Below are positions 52,080-61,209 of a DNA stretch of 64,000 nt, one piece after another (the first letter of the stretch is position 1; the number at the start of each line of letters is the position of its first letter). Position numbers and translations under genes: made by a program. The notes beneath the pieces are model-generated. The model saw only the letters and a list, made by a program, of their open reading frames with translations. It had not been told where the DNA came from and made no database searches. Source of the DNA: Inhella crocodyli (GTDB lineage: Bacteria; Pseudomonadota; Gammaproteobacteria; Burkholderiales; Burkholderiaceae_C); NCBI RefSeq assembly GCF_004004565.1, contig NZ_SACM01000005.1, positions 62,001 through 126,000 on the forward strand. The letters are read 5' to 3'.

Positions 52080-53267
52080 TCAGAAACTGAGCACGAAGGC
52101 CGCGCCGCCTTCCAGCGGCCGCACGTGCCGCACGCGGCCGCCCATGCCGTGCACGAGGCGGCGCACCACGGTCAGGCCGATGCCCTGCCCCGCCTCGCCA
52201 TCGGGCCCCGGCTCGCGCGCGCTGAAGAAGGGCAAGAAGATTTGGCGCTCCAGCCCGGGTGGCACGCCCGGGCCGTTGTCCCGCACGCTCAGGCGCAAGC
52301 GACCACCGCGCGACAGGCTGGCTTGCACCCACAGGCGGGGCTCGGGCGTCGCCGCCGTGGCCTGCTCGGCGTTGCGCAGCAGGGCCAGCAGGGCCTGCTC
52401 CAAATGGCCTTCATCGGCCTGAAGTCGAAGGGTAGGCGCGCTCAGCTCGAAGCGCGCTTGCCCGCCACGCGCGCGCCACGCGGCGCCCACGGTCCGCTCA
52501 AGGCGGGCAAACAAAGCCGACAACTCCACCGGCGCCAACACCGGTGCCGGCCACTGGCTCACGCGGCGGTAGTTGCCCACGAAGGCCGCCAGGCCCTGCG
52601 CGCGGCGCGCGATGGCGTCCAGCGCCAGGCGCAGCTCGGGCGGCGCGTCCGGGCCCGGCTCGTCCAGCAAGGCCAAGGCGTCATGGCTCAGGCTTTGGAC
52701 GGGCGTCAGCGAGTTCATGATCTCGTGCGTCAGCACCTGCACCAGTTGCTGCCAGGCCTGGAGGCTCTCGGCCTCGAGCGCGTTCTCCAAGGGCACCAGC
52801 ACCAGCAGGGCCTGGGCCTCGCCGTCCAGCGCCAAGGTCTGGCGTTGCAGCTGCCAGCGCTCCTGGCCGCGTTCGGTGTCCAGCAGCACGGGGCCCGCGT
52901 CGGCGGTGCGCAAGTGATGCTGCAGCAGGGCCAGCTCGCGCACGCCGCCCGGGGCTTGCAGTCGGTGGGCCCGGCTGGACAGCGGCGTCAAGCGCTCGCC
53001 CTCCATCACCCAGGCGGCCACGGGCAAGTGCTCCAGCCACGCCTGAACCCGGCGAAGGCGCAGCGTGGCATCGGGGAGCGGGGGTTCGGGGGCCAAGGGC
53101 ACCGCGGTCCGGGCGCGCGCCAGCGGCACAGCCACCGCACCACCCAGGGCCAGCAGCACGGCCGCGGCGGCCCAGCCGCGGGCCGCGTCGCCCATGCCCA
53201 TGCCCACCGCACCAGCCCCCGTCCACAGCAGGGCCGCGGCGATCAGCCGAAGGCGCTCAGAGCCCAT
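52080..53267 (-). CDS. NtrY-type histidine kinase
   Basis: 395 aa with two predicted hydrophobic segments at the N-terminus (about 8-27 and 32-50), a PAS-like region (about 72-165) and His181 in LTHEIMNSLTPVQSL. The ATPase domain (NAEQATA, DNGPGVPPGLE, GQGIGLTVVRRL) follows. It overlaps the upstream response-regulator gene by 11 bp. This kinase/regulator unit is divergent from a membrane-fusion/ABC exporter and may control it. Confidence 0.87.
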   Translation of the reverse strand: MGSERLRLIAAALLWTGAGAVGMGMGDAARGWAAAAVLLALGGAVAVPLARARTAVPLAPEPPLPDATLRLRRVQAWLEHLPVAAWVMEGERLTPLSSRAHRLQAPGGVRELALLQHHLRTADAGPVLLDTERGQERWQLQRQTLALDGEAQALLVLVPLENALEAESLQAWQQLVQVLTHEIMNSLTPVQSLSHDALALLDEPGPDAPPELRLALDAIARRAQGLAAFVGNYRRVSQWPAPVLAPVELSALFARLERTVGAAWRARGGQARFELSAPTLRLQADEGHLEQALLALLRNAEQATAATPEPRLWVQASLSRGGRLRLSVRDNGPGVPPGLERQIFLPFFSAREPGPDGEAGQGIGLTVVRRLVHGMGGRVRHVRPLEGGAAFVLSF

Positions 53268-53838
53268 GCTTGTCCAAGCGCCGGTACAGCGCGGCGCGCG
53301 ACAGGCCCAGCGAACGGGCCGCTTCGCTCAAGTTGCCCTGCGCCTCGGACACCGCGGCCAGCACCGCCGCACGCTCTTGTGCGGCCAAAGAGCGCGGGGC
53401 TTCGGTGGGCGGCTCCGTGGCTGACATCGCAGGCGGCGCCGCCCCGGGCTGCGCGCGGGCCAGGGCCTCGTGGCAGGTGGCCACCAGGCGCACGTTGTCC
53501 CAAGGCTTGGTGACGAAATCGAAGGCACCCCGCTTCAGCGCTTGAACGGCCAGGTCGATGTCGGCATAGGCCGTCATGACCACCACCGCAGGGGCATGGG
53601 CACTCGCCAGCACCTCGGCCAGCAAGCGCAGGCCCTGCGCGCCGTCGGTGCGGCCTGGGCCAAAGTTCAAGTCCAGCAGCAGCACGCCGGGCCGCAGGCG
53701 GTCCAGCGCCGCAAACAACTCGGCCGGACGCTGCAGCACCGTCACGGGGGCCACGCGGCGCTGCAGCAGCAGCTGCGCAGCGAGGCCCACATCGGGGTCG
53801 TCGTCCAGCAACACGATGGGGCGAAGTTCGGGGGTCAC
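53257..53838 (-). CDS. Short response regulator with Fis-type HTH
   Basis: 193 aa: a receiver (Asp56 in LLLDLNFGPG, Lys111 in VTKPWDN) followed by a linker (about 130-150) and a Fis-type helix-turn-helix (about 165-193, SEAARSLGLSRAALYRRLDKHG). There is no sigma-54 AAA+ domain, so it resembles RegA/PrrA-type activators rather than NtrC. GTG start at 53838. Directly upstream of its kinase, divergent from the exporter. Confidence 0.88.
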   Translation of the reverse strand: MTPELRPIVLLDDDPDVGLAAQLLLQRRVAPVTVLQRPAELFAALDRLRPGVLLLDLNFGPGRTDGAQGLRLLAEVLASAHAPAVVVMTAYADIDLAVQALKRGAFDFVTKPWDNVRLVATCHEALARAQPGAAPPAMSATEPPTEAPRSLAAQERAAVLAAVSEAQGNLSEAARSLGLSRAALYRRLDKHGL

Positions 53839-53937
53839 AGCGCCATCTTCGCTGGCCCGCGACGCGCGCGCGAGGGCCCTGTCCGAAAGCGGACACCCCT
53901 CTGGCGCCATCGCACCCGCTCGGCGACGCTGCGAAGC

Positions 53938-55191
53938 ATGAGCTCGCCTTCCGCCCCACCGAATGCGCCGTCCGGCGCGGCGATGGACCGCCCCTTGCCA
54001 GCACCCCGCCGTCGCGTGCCCGTCGCGCTGCGCTGGGCGCTGGCCTGCCTGGTGGCGATGGGTTTGGGGGTGGCGACTTGGCCGCTGCGCGAGCGCGTGC
54101 CCGCCGTCCGCCAGGCCCAGCTGGCGCCGGTGGTGGCGGGCGAGTTTCGCGACGAGCTGCCGCTGCGTGCCGTGGTGGAGCCGCTGCGCTCGGTCCAACT
54201 CGATGCCCAAGAGGCCGGCCGCGTGGAGGCCGTGCTGGTGCGCGATGGCGACACCGTGGCCGAAGGGGCGCCCCTCTTCCGGCTGCACAGCCCCGAGCAG
54301 GAGCAGCTGCTGATGCAGCGCAGCGCCGAGGTGGCGCAGCAGCTGGCCAACGTGTCGGTGCAGCGCAGCGCGCTGGCCAGCAGCTTGGCGCAGAACCGCC
54401 GCGAGCTGGCCCAGTTGCAGGCCGCACAGCAGCAGGCCGAAGCCGAGCACCAACGCCAGGCCCGCTTGGCCGCCGACGGCTTCGTGGCCCCCGCGGCGTT
54501 GGAGCACAGCCAGCGCCAACTGGCCCTGGCCACCACGCTGCTGCAGCAGACCCGCCAAGACCAGCACGTCGAGGCGCAAACCCGCCAGCAATCGCTGGAC
54601 GAAATGGCCCGCGCGGTGCAAGGCTTGCAGCGCGGCCTGCAGCTCTTGGCGCGTTCGCGCGAACGGCTGGAGCAGCGCGCGCCCATGGCCGGGCGACTCA
54701 GCGGCTTCACGCCCCAGGTCGGCGCCAGCGTGCGCCCTGGCGAGCGCCTGGGCCGCATCGACGACCCCGACGGCGGCACCCAACTGCTGGCCGAGGTGGA
54801 CGAGTTCTACCTGCCGCGCCTGCAGGTGGGCCAAGCCGCCACCAGCGCCCACGGCCCCCTGGCCCTGACCCAAACCCTGCCCCAGGTGCAAGGCGGCAAA
54901 GCCCGCGTGCGCTTGCAGTGGCACGCCCAAACACCCAGCCTGCGCCCGGGTCAGGCGGTGGAGCTGCGCCTGCAATTCAGCGCCCCGCGACCGGCCTTGA
55001 TGCTGCCCGACGGCCCCGGCGTGCAGCCGCAGCTGTACGTGCGCCACGGCGACCGCCTGGAGCGCCGCGCCGTGCAACTGGGCCAGCGCGCCGCGGGCCG
55101 CGTGGAAGTGCTGCACGGCCTGCAAGCCGGCGACGAGGTGCTCGTCTCTGCCCCCCCGAACTTCGATTCCCCCACCCTGCGACTGCCTTGA
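53938..55191 (+). CDS. Membrane-fusion protein of an ABC exporter (HlyD/MacA-like)
   Basis: 417 aa. One transmembrane segment (about 30-48), then lipoyl-like beta strands, a long coiled-coil hairpin (about 115-240) and beta-barrel domains. The pattern (QEAGRVEAVLVRDGDTVAEG, RLSGFTPQVGASVRPGERLG, QVDEF-type) matches MacA/HlyD adaptors. Its stop overlaps the ATPase start by 1 bp (TGATG). With the next two genes it forms a tripartite exporter; the outer-membrane partner is not in the window. Confidence 0.88.
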   Translation: MSSPSAPPNAPSGAAMDRPLPAPRRRVPVALRWALACLVAMGLGVATWPLRERVPAVRQAQLAPVVAGEFRDELPLRAVVEPLRSVQLDAQEAGRVEAVLVRDGDTVAEGAPLFRLHSPEQEQLLMQRSAEVAQQLANVSVQRSALASSLAQNRRELAQLQAAQQQAEAEHQRQARLAADGFVAPAALEHSQRQLALATTLLQQTRQDQHVEAQTRQQSLDEMARAVQGLQRGLQLLARSRERLEQRAPMAGRLSGFTPQVGASVRPGERLGRIDDPDGGTQLLAEVDEFYLPRLQVGQAATSAHGPLALTQTLPQVQGGKARVRLQWHAQTPSLRPGQAVELRLQFSAPRPALMLPDGPGVQPQLYVRHGDRLERRAVQLGQRAAGRVEVLHGLQAGDEVLVSAPPNFDSPTLRLP

Positions 55192-55877
55192 TGCCCATGA
55201 TCGAACTGCAACAGCTGACCAAACGCCACCGAGCCGGTGACGTGGAAACCACGGCGCTCGACGCCATCGACTTGCACATCGAAGCCGGCGAGTACCTCGC
55301 CGTCACGGGCCCTTCGGGCTGTGGCAAGTCCACGCTGCTGGGCCTGCTGGGGCTGCTCGACCGCCCCACCAGCGGGCGCTACTTGCTGGAGGGCGAGGAC
55401 GTCACCCAGCACCCCGAACGCCAGCTGGCCGCCATCCGGCGCGGCCGCATCGGCTTCGTGTTCCAAAGCTTCAACCTCGTGGACGAAATGACCGTGGCCG
55501 CCAACGTGCAGCTGGCCCTGCGCTACGGCCCCTTGCCCGAGAAGGCGCAGCGCCTGCGCGTGGCCGAGGTGCTGGAGCGCCTGGGCCTGAGCCACCGCGC
55601 GGCCCACCACCCCAGCCAGCTCAGCGGTGGGCAGCAGCAGCGCGTGGCCATTGCGCGCGCCATCGCCGCGCGCCCGGCCCTGCTCCTGGCCGACGAGCCG
55701 ACCGGCAACCTCGACAGCGCGCATGGCTCGGAGGTGATGCGCCTGCTGCGCGAGCTCAACGACGAAGGCACCACGCTGGTAATGGTGACCCACAGCGCCG
55801 AGCACGCGGCGCTGGCCTCGCGCACGGTGCGCCTGCTGGACGGGCGCGTGTTGGTTGACGCGACGGTGGCCGCATGA
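55191..55877 (+). CDS. MacB-type ABC transporter ATPase
   Basis: 228 aa. Walker A GPSGCGKST (40-48), signature LSGGQQQR (144-151), Walker B LLLADEP (164-170) and a His in VMVTHSAE. Length and sequence match the LolD/MacB-type ATPases that power mechanotransmission exporters. Start ATG 55191 or 55197. It overlaps the permease start by 4 bp (ATGA). Confidence 0.92.
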   Translation: MPMIELQQLTKRHRAGDVETTALDAIDLHIEAGEYLAVTGPSGCGKSTLLGLLGLLDRPTSGRYLLEGEDVTQHPERQLAAIRRGRIGFVFQSFNLVDEMTVAANVQLALRYGPLPEKAQRLRVAEVLERLGLSHRAAHHPSQLSGGQQQRVAIARAIAARPALLLADEPTGNLDSAHGSEVMRLLRELNDEGTTLVMVTHSAEHAALASRTVRLLDGRVLVDATVAA

Positions 55878-58315
55878 AGGCGCTGCTGCTGGACGCCTGG
55901 GCCGGCCTGCGCGCCCGCCGGGCCTCGCTCTTGGTGGCCCAGGCCGGCTTGGTGCTGGCGCTGACCGCCAGCCTGTTGGTCGGCCTGCTGGCCATCGCCC
56001 TGTCGGACATGGACCCCAGCCTGCCCGAGCCCGAGCGCATCGTCATGCTCGACTTCAAGGGCAACCCGCCGGGGCAACCCAGCGACTGGTTCGCCGCCTC
56101 CCCGGTCTTCTTCGGCCCAGCCTTGAAGGCCCGCCAAGCCCCGCTGGACCACCTGGCCCGCGTGCAAGAAACCGGCATGACCCTGCGCGCGGCGTCGGGC
56201 CCGCGCGTGTTCAGCCTGCTGCTCGCCGACCCCGAGCTCGTGCCGCTGATGCGCCTGCGCGCGCTGCACGGCGACCTGCCGACCGTGCTGCGCCGCCCCA
56301 ACGCCCTGGCCATCAGCACCGAGCTCGTGCGCGCGCTGTGGGGCGACCTGCCGCCGCAGCAGGCCATCGGCCGCACCCTCGTGGCGAACGACAAGACCTA
56401 CGAGGTGCTGGCGGTGATCACCCCCTTCGACACCCGCCACCCCCTGTCGGGACGCGACCTGATCGCCGCCATCGACGGGCAGGCCAGCCCCAACAGCGCC
56501 GAGGACCGGGACGCGATCTACATGGTCAACGGCCAGGTCTACGCCCGCCTTCGCCCCGGCGCGGACGTCTCGCAGGTCGGCGCTTGGATGCGCGAGGCCT
56601 TCCAGGCGCACCCCGGCTACGCCAAGCTCCCGGCCGACTGGCGCACCGGCCGCGAGGCCGCGTACTTCCGCGCGCTCACGCTGCCGCAAACCCGCTTCGA
56701 GGGCGGGCAGAACCAGCTCCGCTGGGGCATGCTGGGCGCCTTGGCGGCAGCGTGCGCCCTGCTGGTGCTGATGGCCGGCGTCAACGCCCTGAACCTGCAG
56801 GCGGCGCACCTGCTGCAGCGCCAGCGCGAAACCGCCCTGCGCCAAAGCCTGGGCGCCAGCCGCGGCCGCTTGCTTCAGCTCTGGGCCACCGAGCAAGGCC
56901 TCGCCCTGCTGGCCAGCGGGCTGGTGGCCTGGGGCCTGGCCTGGTGGCTGGGCCCGCTCTTGGTGGACGCCCTGGGCCTGCCGCCCCACACGCCGCTGTT
57001 CGACCCCCTGCCCGGCCGCCTGCTGGCCGGCTTGTCGGCGGTGCTGCTCACCCTGCTCGTGCTGACCGTGGCCACCCCGGCCGCCATGGCGCTGCGCCAA
57101 GCCCCAGCGCGCGCCCTGCAAGGCCGCACGGCGAGCGAGGGCCCGTGGGGGCGCCGCCTGCGCCAGGGTCTGTTGGCCCTCCAGCTGGGCGGCGCCGTGC
57201 TGCTGCTGGCCCTGACCGGCGTGCTGACCTTGCAGCACCAACACTTGCAAGGCTTGGAACACGGCTACCAGCTCGAGGGTCGCTTGCTGCTCGACGTCTG
57301 GGCCCGGCCCGAAGACGCGCCGCGTTTCAAGCCCTTGGTGGAGGCCTTGCAGCGCGAGCCCCTGGTGCGCAGCTGGAGCTTCAGCAACAGCGTGCCCGGG
57401 GGCGGCTGGAGTGGCAGCGTGGAACAGTTCCGCCGCAGTGGCGACCCTGCCGCAGGCAAGGTGCTGCGGGTGACGCAGGTGTCCAGCGGCTTCTTCCGCA
57501 CCTACGGCATGAAGGTGCTGGCCGGCGACCCGGGCGACCGGTCCGGCGACCCGCCCGGCGCAGCGCGCAGCGAGGCGCGGGTGGTGCTCGACGCCCACGC
57601 CGCCCGCTTGCTGGGCTTTGCCAGCCCCCAAGCGGCCGTGGGCAGCCTGCTGACGGCCGGTGGCGAGTTTCTGCAGGCCGGCCAACAGCCGCGGCGCGTG
57701 GTGGCCGTGGTGGGCGACGTGAAGCTCGAGTCGGCCCGCGACGTCGCGCAACCCCAGGCCTTCGTCCTCACGGACGACTACTTGCCCTTCCTGACCCTGT
57801 ACGGCGAGCAACCGGGTGCCCTGCATGCCGCGGTCGAACGCCTGTGGAAGCAGTTCGACCTGCCCTACTTCCACATCCTGGAGGAAGTGGCCGTGCAGCG
57901 CGCGCTGGCCTACCAGCAAGAGGCGCAAATCGCCGCGCTGCTGGGCGCCGTGGCGCTGCTGTCGGTGGCGGTGGCGGCGGTGGGCGCCTACGCCCTGGTG
58001 GCCGACACCCTGCGCCGGCGCCGCACCGAGCTGGTGCTGCGCCGCCTGCACGGCGCGCGGCACCGGCACATGGCCCGCGCGGTGCTCGGCGAGTTCGCCG
58101 CCCCCCTGGCGGTGGCCCTGGGCCTGGGCCTGCCGGCGGCGGCCTTGCTGGCCGAGCTCTACCTGGGCGGCTTCGTGGACCGGGTGCCGCTGCAGCAGGG
58201 CCTGCTCCCGGCGCTGCTGGTGGCCACGGTCACCACCGTGGTCGTGGTGCTATTCGCGGCCCTGCGCCACACCCGCCGCGCCCTGGCCTTGCGCCCCATC
58301 GAGGCGCTGGGCTGA
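55874..58315 (+). CDS. MacB-type ABC transporter permease with duplicated FtsX domains
   Basis: 813 aa with an N-terminal transmembrane segment (about 22-45), a periplasmic MacB-like domain (50-270), a cluster of four transmembrane segments (about 285-435, FtsX-like), a second periplasmic region and a further FtsX transmembrane set near the C-terminus (about 690-805). Two permease halves on one chain fit MacB-like proteins that work with a separate ATPase. Substrate not predictable; peptides, lipoproteins or a secondary metabolite are possible. Its 3' end overlaps the convergent GNAT gene by 66 bp. Confidence 0.88.
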   Translation: MKALLLDAWAGLRARRASLLVAQAGLVLALTASLLVGLLAIALSDMDPSLPEPERIVMLDFKGNPPGQPSDWFAASPVFFGPALKARQAPLDHLARVQETGMTLRAASGPRVFSLLLADPELVPLMRLRALHGDLPTVLRRPNALAISTELVRALWGDLPPQQAIGRTLVANDKTYEVLAVITPFDTRHPLSGRDLIAAIDGQASPNSAEDRDAIYMVNGQVYARLRPGADVSQVGAWMREAFQAHPGYAKLPADWRTGREAAYFRALTLPQTRFEGGQNQLRWGMLGALAAACALLVLMAGVNALNLQAAHLLQRQRETALRQSLGASRGRLLQLWATEQGLALLASGLVAWGLAWWLGPLLVDALGLPPHTPLFDPLPGRLLAGLSAVLLTLLVLTVATPAAMALRQAPARALQGRTASEGPWGRRLRQGLLALQLGGAVLLLALTGVLTLQHQHLQGLEHGYQLEGRLLLDVWARPEDAPRFKPLVEALQREPLVRSWSFSNSVPGGGWSGSVEQFRRSGDPAAGKVLRVTQVSSGFFRTYGMKVLAGDPGDRSGDPPGAARSEARVVLDAHAARLLGFASPQAAVGSLLTAGGEFLQAGQQPRRVVAVVGDVKLESARDVAQPQAFVLTDDYLPFLTLYGEQPGALHAAVERLWKQFDLPYFHILEEVAVQRALAYQQEAQIAALLGAVALLSVAVAAVGAYALVADTLRRRRTELVLRRLHGARHRHMARAVLGEFAAPLAVALGLGLPAAALLAELYLGGFVDRVPLQQGLLPALLVATVTTVVVVLFAALRHTRRALALRPIEALG

Positions 58316-58858
58316 CCACTCGCGCGCCAGCAGGCCGTACATCGCCGAGTCCGACACCACCCCGTCGACGATCCAGCGCTCGCGCAAGCGGCCTTCCAAC
58401 TGGAAGCCCAGGCGCGTGAGCACCGCCGCCGACGCGGCGTTGGCGGGGTCGATGTCGGCCTCCACCCGGTGCAAGCCCAGGGGACCAAAGCCCCAATCGA
58501 GGAGCGCCCCCACGGCCTCCCGCGCGTAGCCCTGGCCCCAGTGGGCCGGCCCCAAACCGTACCCGACTTCCGCGCGCCGGTTGCTGGCGTGAATCTTGTA
58601 GAGCGTGCAGGTGCCCAGCAAGGCGCCGTCGCGCGTTCGCTCGATGCCCAATCGCACATGCTCCCCACCCGCCAAATCGCGCTGGTCTTGCTCGATCAAG
58701 GCCAAGGCCTGCGCCGGGTCGGTCCAGGGGGGGCTGCTCCAGTAGCGGGCGAACAAGGGGTCCGAATGGATGCCGTACAGCGCCATCTGGTCGGCCAGCT
58801 GCAAAGGACGCAGCAACAAGCGCTGGGTGCGCAAGCGCAGGGTGCGGTGGTCGGGCAT
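58250..58858 (-). CDS. RimJ/RimL-like GNAT acetyltransferase
   Basis: 202 aa. RLLLRPLQLADQMALY opens a GNAT domain; the acetyl-CoA motif is GYGLGPAHWGQGYAREA (about 97-113), followed by HRVEADIDPANAASAAVLTRLGFQLEG. This form acetylates the N-terminal amine of proteins or small amines. Its 3' end overlaps the ABC permease gene by 66 bp on the other strand, and its ATG is 10 bp from the three-domain sulfur gene stop, implying an operon. Confidence 0.88.
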   Translation of the reverse strand: MPDHRTLRLRTQRLLLRPLQLADQMALYGIHSDPLFARYWSSPPWTDPAQALALIEQDQRDLAGGEHVRLGIERTRDGALLGTCTLYKIHASNRRAEVGYGLGPAHWGQGYAREAVGALLDWGFGPLGLHRVEADIDPANAASAAVLTRLGFQLEGRLRERWIVDGVVSDSAMYGLLAREWSAQRLDGAQGQGAAGVAQGRE

Positions 58859-58870
58859 GGGGCAGAGGGC

Positions 58871-61138
58871 TCAGATGCTGAGGGCGGCATCTTCGGCGAT
58901 CGGCCGCGCCAGCAGCGGGACCGCCAAGGCCATGCCACCGGCCAGGCTCCAGGCCTGTGCCCGCCCGAGCCGACGCAAAGCGCGCGCCACCTGGGTGCTG
59001 CGATTGCCGCTGCGGCAGATCAAGAGCAAGGGCTCCGCGCTCGCCAACCAGCGGGGCAGCGCATCCAGCAACGCCGACTGCGGCACGGTTTCAAGCACCC
59101 CGGTGCCCACCAGCTCGGGCATGGGGCCGACTTGCTGCTCGTAGGGCTCGCGAATGTCCAGCACGCGGGTGCCCGCCGAGCGCGTCAGCAGTGCCGCGGC
59201 CTGCTCGGCGTCCAAGGTGACGCAGGTGTCTTCGTCGGTGGCGGCGATCCGGGCGCCGCAGGCCACCGTCTGGTCCTCGGTCATGCCCAGACCCTGCTCC
59301 AGCGCGGCCTTGCGCGCGGCAAAGGCTTCCGCACTCAGTCCCTCGGACCACAGCGAGCCCAACAGGGGCTGGGCCTCCCGCTCGCACGCCAAGGTGGTGG
59401 CCAGCCGGGCGTCGTAGTCGTGGCCTGGCAACAGCAAGCCCCGAGGCCCCACGGCCTCGAGCAGGCGTTTCAGCGAGTCGGCGAACGCCTGTGGCGCGCT
59501 GACCGGGAAGTCGCTGCGGCCCAGGGCGCCGGGCATCACGGTGTCGCCCACGAACGCGGCCACCAGGTGGCCCTCCTCGTGCACCAAGTAGGCCGTGGCG
59601 TCGTCCGTGTGGCCCGGCACGGCCAAACGGCTCACGCGCAGCGGGCCCAGCAGGAGCGCGTCGACGTCCTGCGGCCAGCCCAGCTTGTCCACCGGCCGCT
59701 CGCGGTCGACCGGACGGCAAAGCGCCTGGCGCAAGGCCGTAGCGCTGGATTCGTGGTCGCCGTGGCTGTGGGTGTCCAGCACCGCCAGCACGCGATGCCC
59801 GTGGCAGCCCAACCAACGTTGCAGTTGGGTGCTGAGTTCGGGCAGGGGGTCGATCACCACGCTGCTGCGGGAGGCCGGGTCGCTGAGCACGTAGCAACAG
59901 GCGCCGGCGACGACGAAGCGGTTCAGTCGCGCCGGCGGCAAGGTGGCGTCGGCCGGATCGGGCGCTAGGCAGCTGGCCCGCAGCGCTTCCCCGCAACTGC
60001 GCAGCGCAGCGCAGGCCCGCTCGATGAACGCGGCGTCCGCCGCCGGCCCGAAAGACAGCCGCACGGCCGATTCGCATTGCCAATCGGGCAGGCCCATCGC
60101 CTGCAACACGAAGCTGGGCTTGGCCTTGGAGGCGCCGCAGGCCGACCCGGCGCTGACGCGCACACCAGCGGCATCGAACAGGTCCAGCAGCAGCTTGGCG
60201 CTCAGGCCCGGCACGGCGAAGTTCAAGGTCGTGGGCAGGCAGAGTGCCGCCGGCGCGTTGAAAACGAGCCCCGGAAAGGCCTGGGTCAATGCCGCGCTCA
60301 GGCGCTCGCGATGTCGCTGCAACTCGTCGGCGCTGGCCAGCACGTCGCCAGATTCCAGGGCCGCCAGCACCGCCCCCAGCGCGGCGATGCCGGCCATGTT
60401 CTCGGTGCCCGAACGCAGGGCGCCTTCCTGGCCCCCGCCCATCATCAGCGGCGTGAAGGGCGCTCCTTCGCGCACGTAGAGCAGGCCGATGCCCTTGGGC
60501 GCGTAGAGCTTGTGGCCCGAGAACGGGGCGTAATCGATGCGCCGCTCGGCCAAGCGCAGCGGCAACTTGCCCAGGGCCTGCACGCCGTCCACCAACCACA
60601 GGGCCGGGCTGCCGGCGAGCGCCTCGGCGATGCCGTCCAAATCGCTGACGACGCCGGTCTCGTTGTTCGCGGCCATGGTGCAGACCAACCCGGCACGCGC
60701 GGCGTGGGCGCGCAACCAGGCCAAGTCGTGGCGGCCATCGCGCCCGACCGGAATGGCGCGCAGCTCCAGGTTCAGGCCCAGCAGCGCGTTCCAATGCTGC
60801 AGGGCCTCGGGCACGGCCTTGTGCTCGGTGGCGCCGTACAGCAGCAGGTCCGGCGAGGCCCCCGGCGCATCGCGTCGCGCCCGCAGCGCGGCCAAGGCCG
60901 ACAGCACGGCGGTTTGGATGCCCTCGGTGGCGCCGCTGACAAAGATCAGGTCCCCCGTTGGGGCCCCCAGCACCCGGCGCGCCGAGGCCCGCACCCGGTC
61001 CATCATGGCCCGCGCTTTCAAGCCCGTGGTGTGCACGCTGCTCGGGTTGCCGAAGTCTTCGGCCATCGCCCGCAGCGCAGCGGCGCGTGCCTCGGGCAGG
61101 ACCGGGGTGGTGGCATTGGCGTCGAGGTACAGGTCCAT
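58871..61138 (-). CDS. Cysteine desulfurase - persulfide-dioxygenase-type MBL - rhodanese fusion
   Basis: 755 aa, three domains. Residues 1-385 are a class-V aminotransferase of the NifS/IscS type: PLP Lys210 (SGHKLYAPKG) and catalytic Cys334 in SAGSACGASKAKPS. Residues 400-620 are an MBL domain of the ETHE1/CstB type: THSHGDH (456-462), His510 (PGHT), Asp532 (VGDT), GRSDF (540-544) and His573 (PGHDY). Residues 640-750 are a rhodanese with Cys708 in CRSGNRS. CstB-like proteins join an MBL persulfide dioxygenase to rhodanese; the added desulfurase is unusual. Plausible chemistry: cysteine to enzyme persulfide to sulfite and thiosulfate. ATG 61138 follows AGGA; start upstream at 61288 would cross tRNA-Ser. 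Confidence 0.87.
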   Translation of the reverse strand: MDLYLDANATTPVLPEARAAALRAMAEDFGNPSSVHTTGLKARAMMDRVRASARRVLGAPTGDLIFVSGATEGIQTAVLSALAALRARRDAPGASPDLLLYGATEHKAVPEALQHWNALLGLNLELRAIPVGRDGRHDLAWLRAHAARAGLVCTMAANNETGVVSDLDGIAEALAGSPALWLVDGVQALGKLPLRLAERRIDYAPFSGHKLYAPKGIGLLYVREGAPFTPLMMGGGQEGALRSGTENMAGIAALGAVLAALESGDVLASADELQRHRERLSAALTQAFPGLVFNAPAALCLPTTLNFAVPGLSAKLLLDLFDAAGVRVSAGSACGASKAKPSFVLQAMGLPDWQCESAVRLSFGPAADAAFIERACAALRSCGEALRASCLAPDPADATLPPARLNRFVVAGACCYVLSDPASRSSVVIDPLPELSTQLQRWLGCHGHRVLAVLDTHSHGDHESSATALRQALCRPVDRERPVDKLGWPQDVDALLLGPLRVSRLAVPGHTDDATAYLVHEEGHLVAAFVGDTVMPGALGRSDFPVSAPQAFADSLKRLLEAVGPRGLLLPGHDYDARLATTLACEREAQPLLGSLWSEGLSAEAFAARKAALEQGLGMTEDQTVACGARIAATDEDTCVTLDAEQAAALLTRSAGTRVLDIREPYEQQVGPMPELVGTGVLETVPQSALLDALPRWLASAEPLLLICRSGNRSTQVARALRRLGRAQAWSLAGGMALAVPLLARPIAEDAALSI

Positions 61139-61165
61139 CGCAGCAGTCCTACGGAGGCGGAATGG

Positions 61166-61200
61166 AAAAACGCCCCGGTGGCGAACCAACGGGGCGTTTT
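61166..61200 (-). terminator. Intrinsic terminator downstream of tRNA-Ser
   Basis: Stem arms AAAACGCCCCG (61167-61177) and CGGGGCGTTTT (61190-61200), 11 bp with a 12-nt loop, followed on the minus strand by a T-run (TTTTT at 61170-61166). It follows the tRNA by about 10 bp and precedes the fusion gene start by about 28 bp, so the fusion gene needs readthrough or its own promoter. Confidence 0.85.
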
Positions 61201-61209
61201 CGTTATCAC

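Noticed and set aside
59257-59960. MBL domain as a possible beta-lactamase
   Set aside because: The THSHGDH, GRSDF and PGHDY motifs and the attached rhodanese match persulfide dioxygenases, not class B beta-lactamases.
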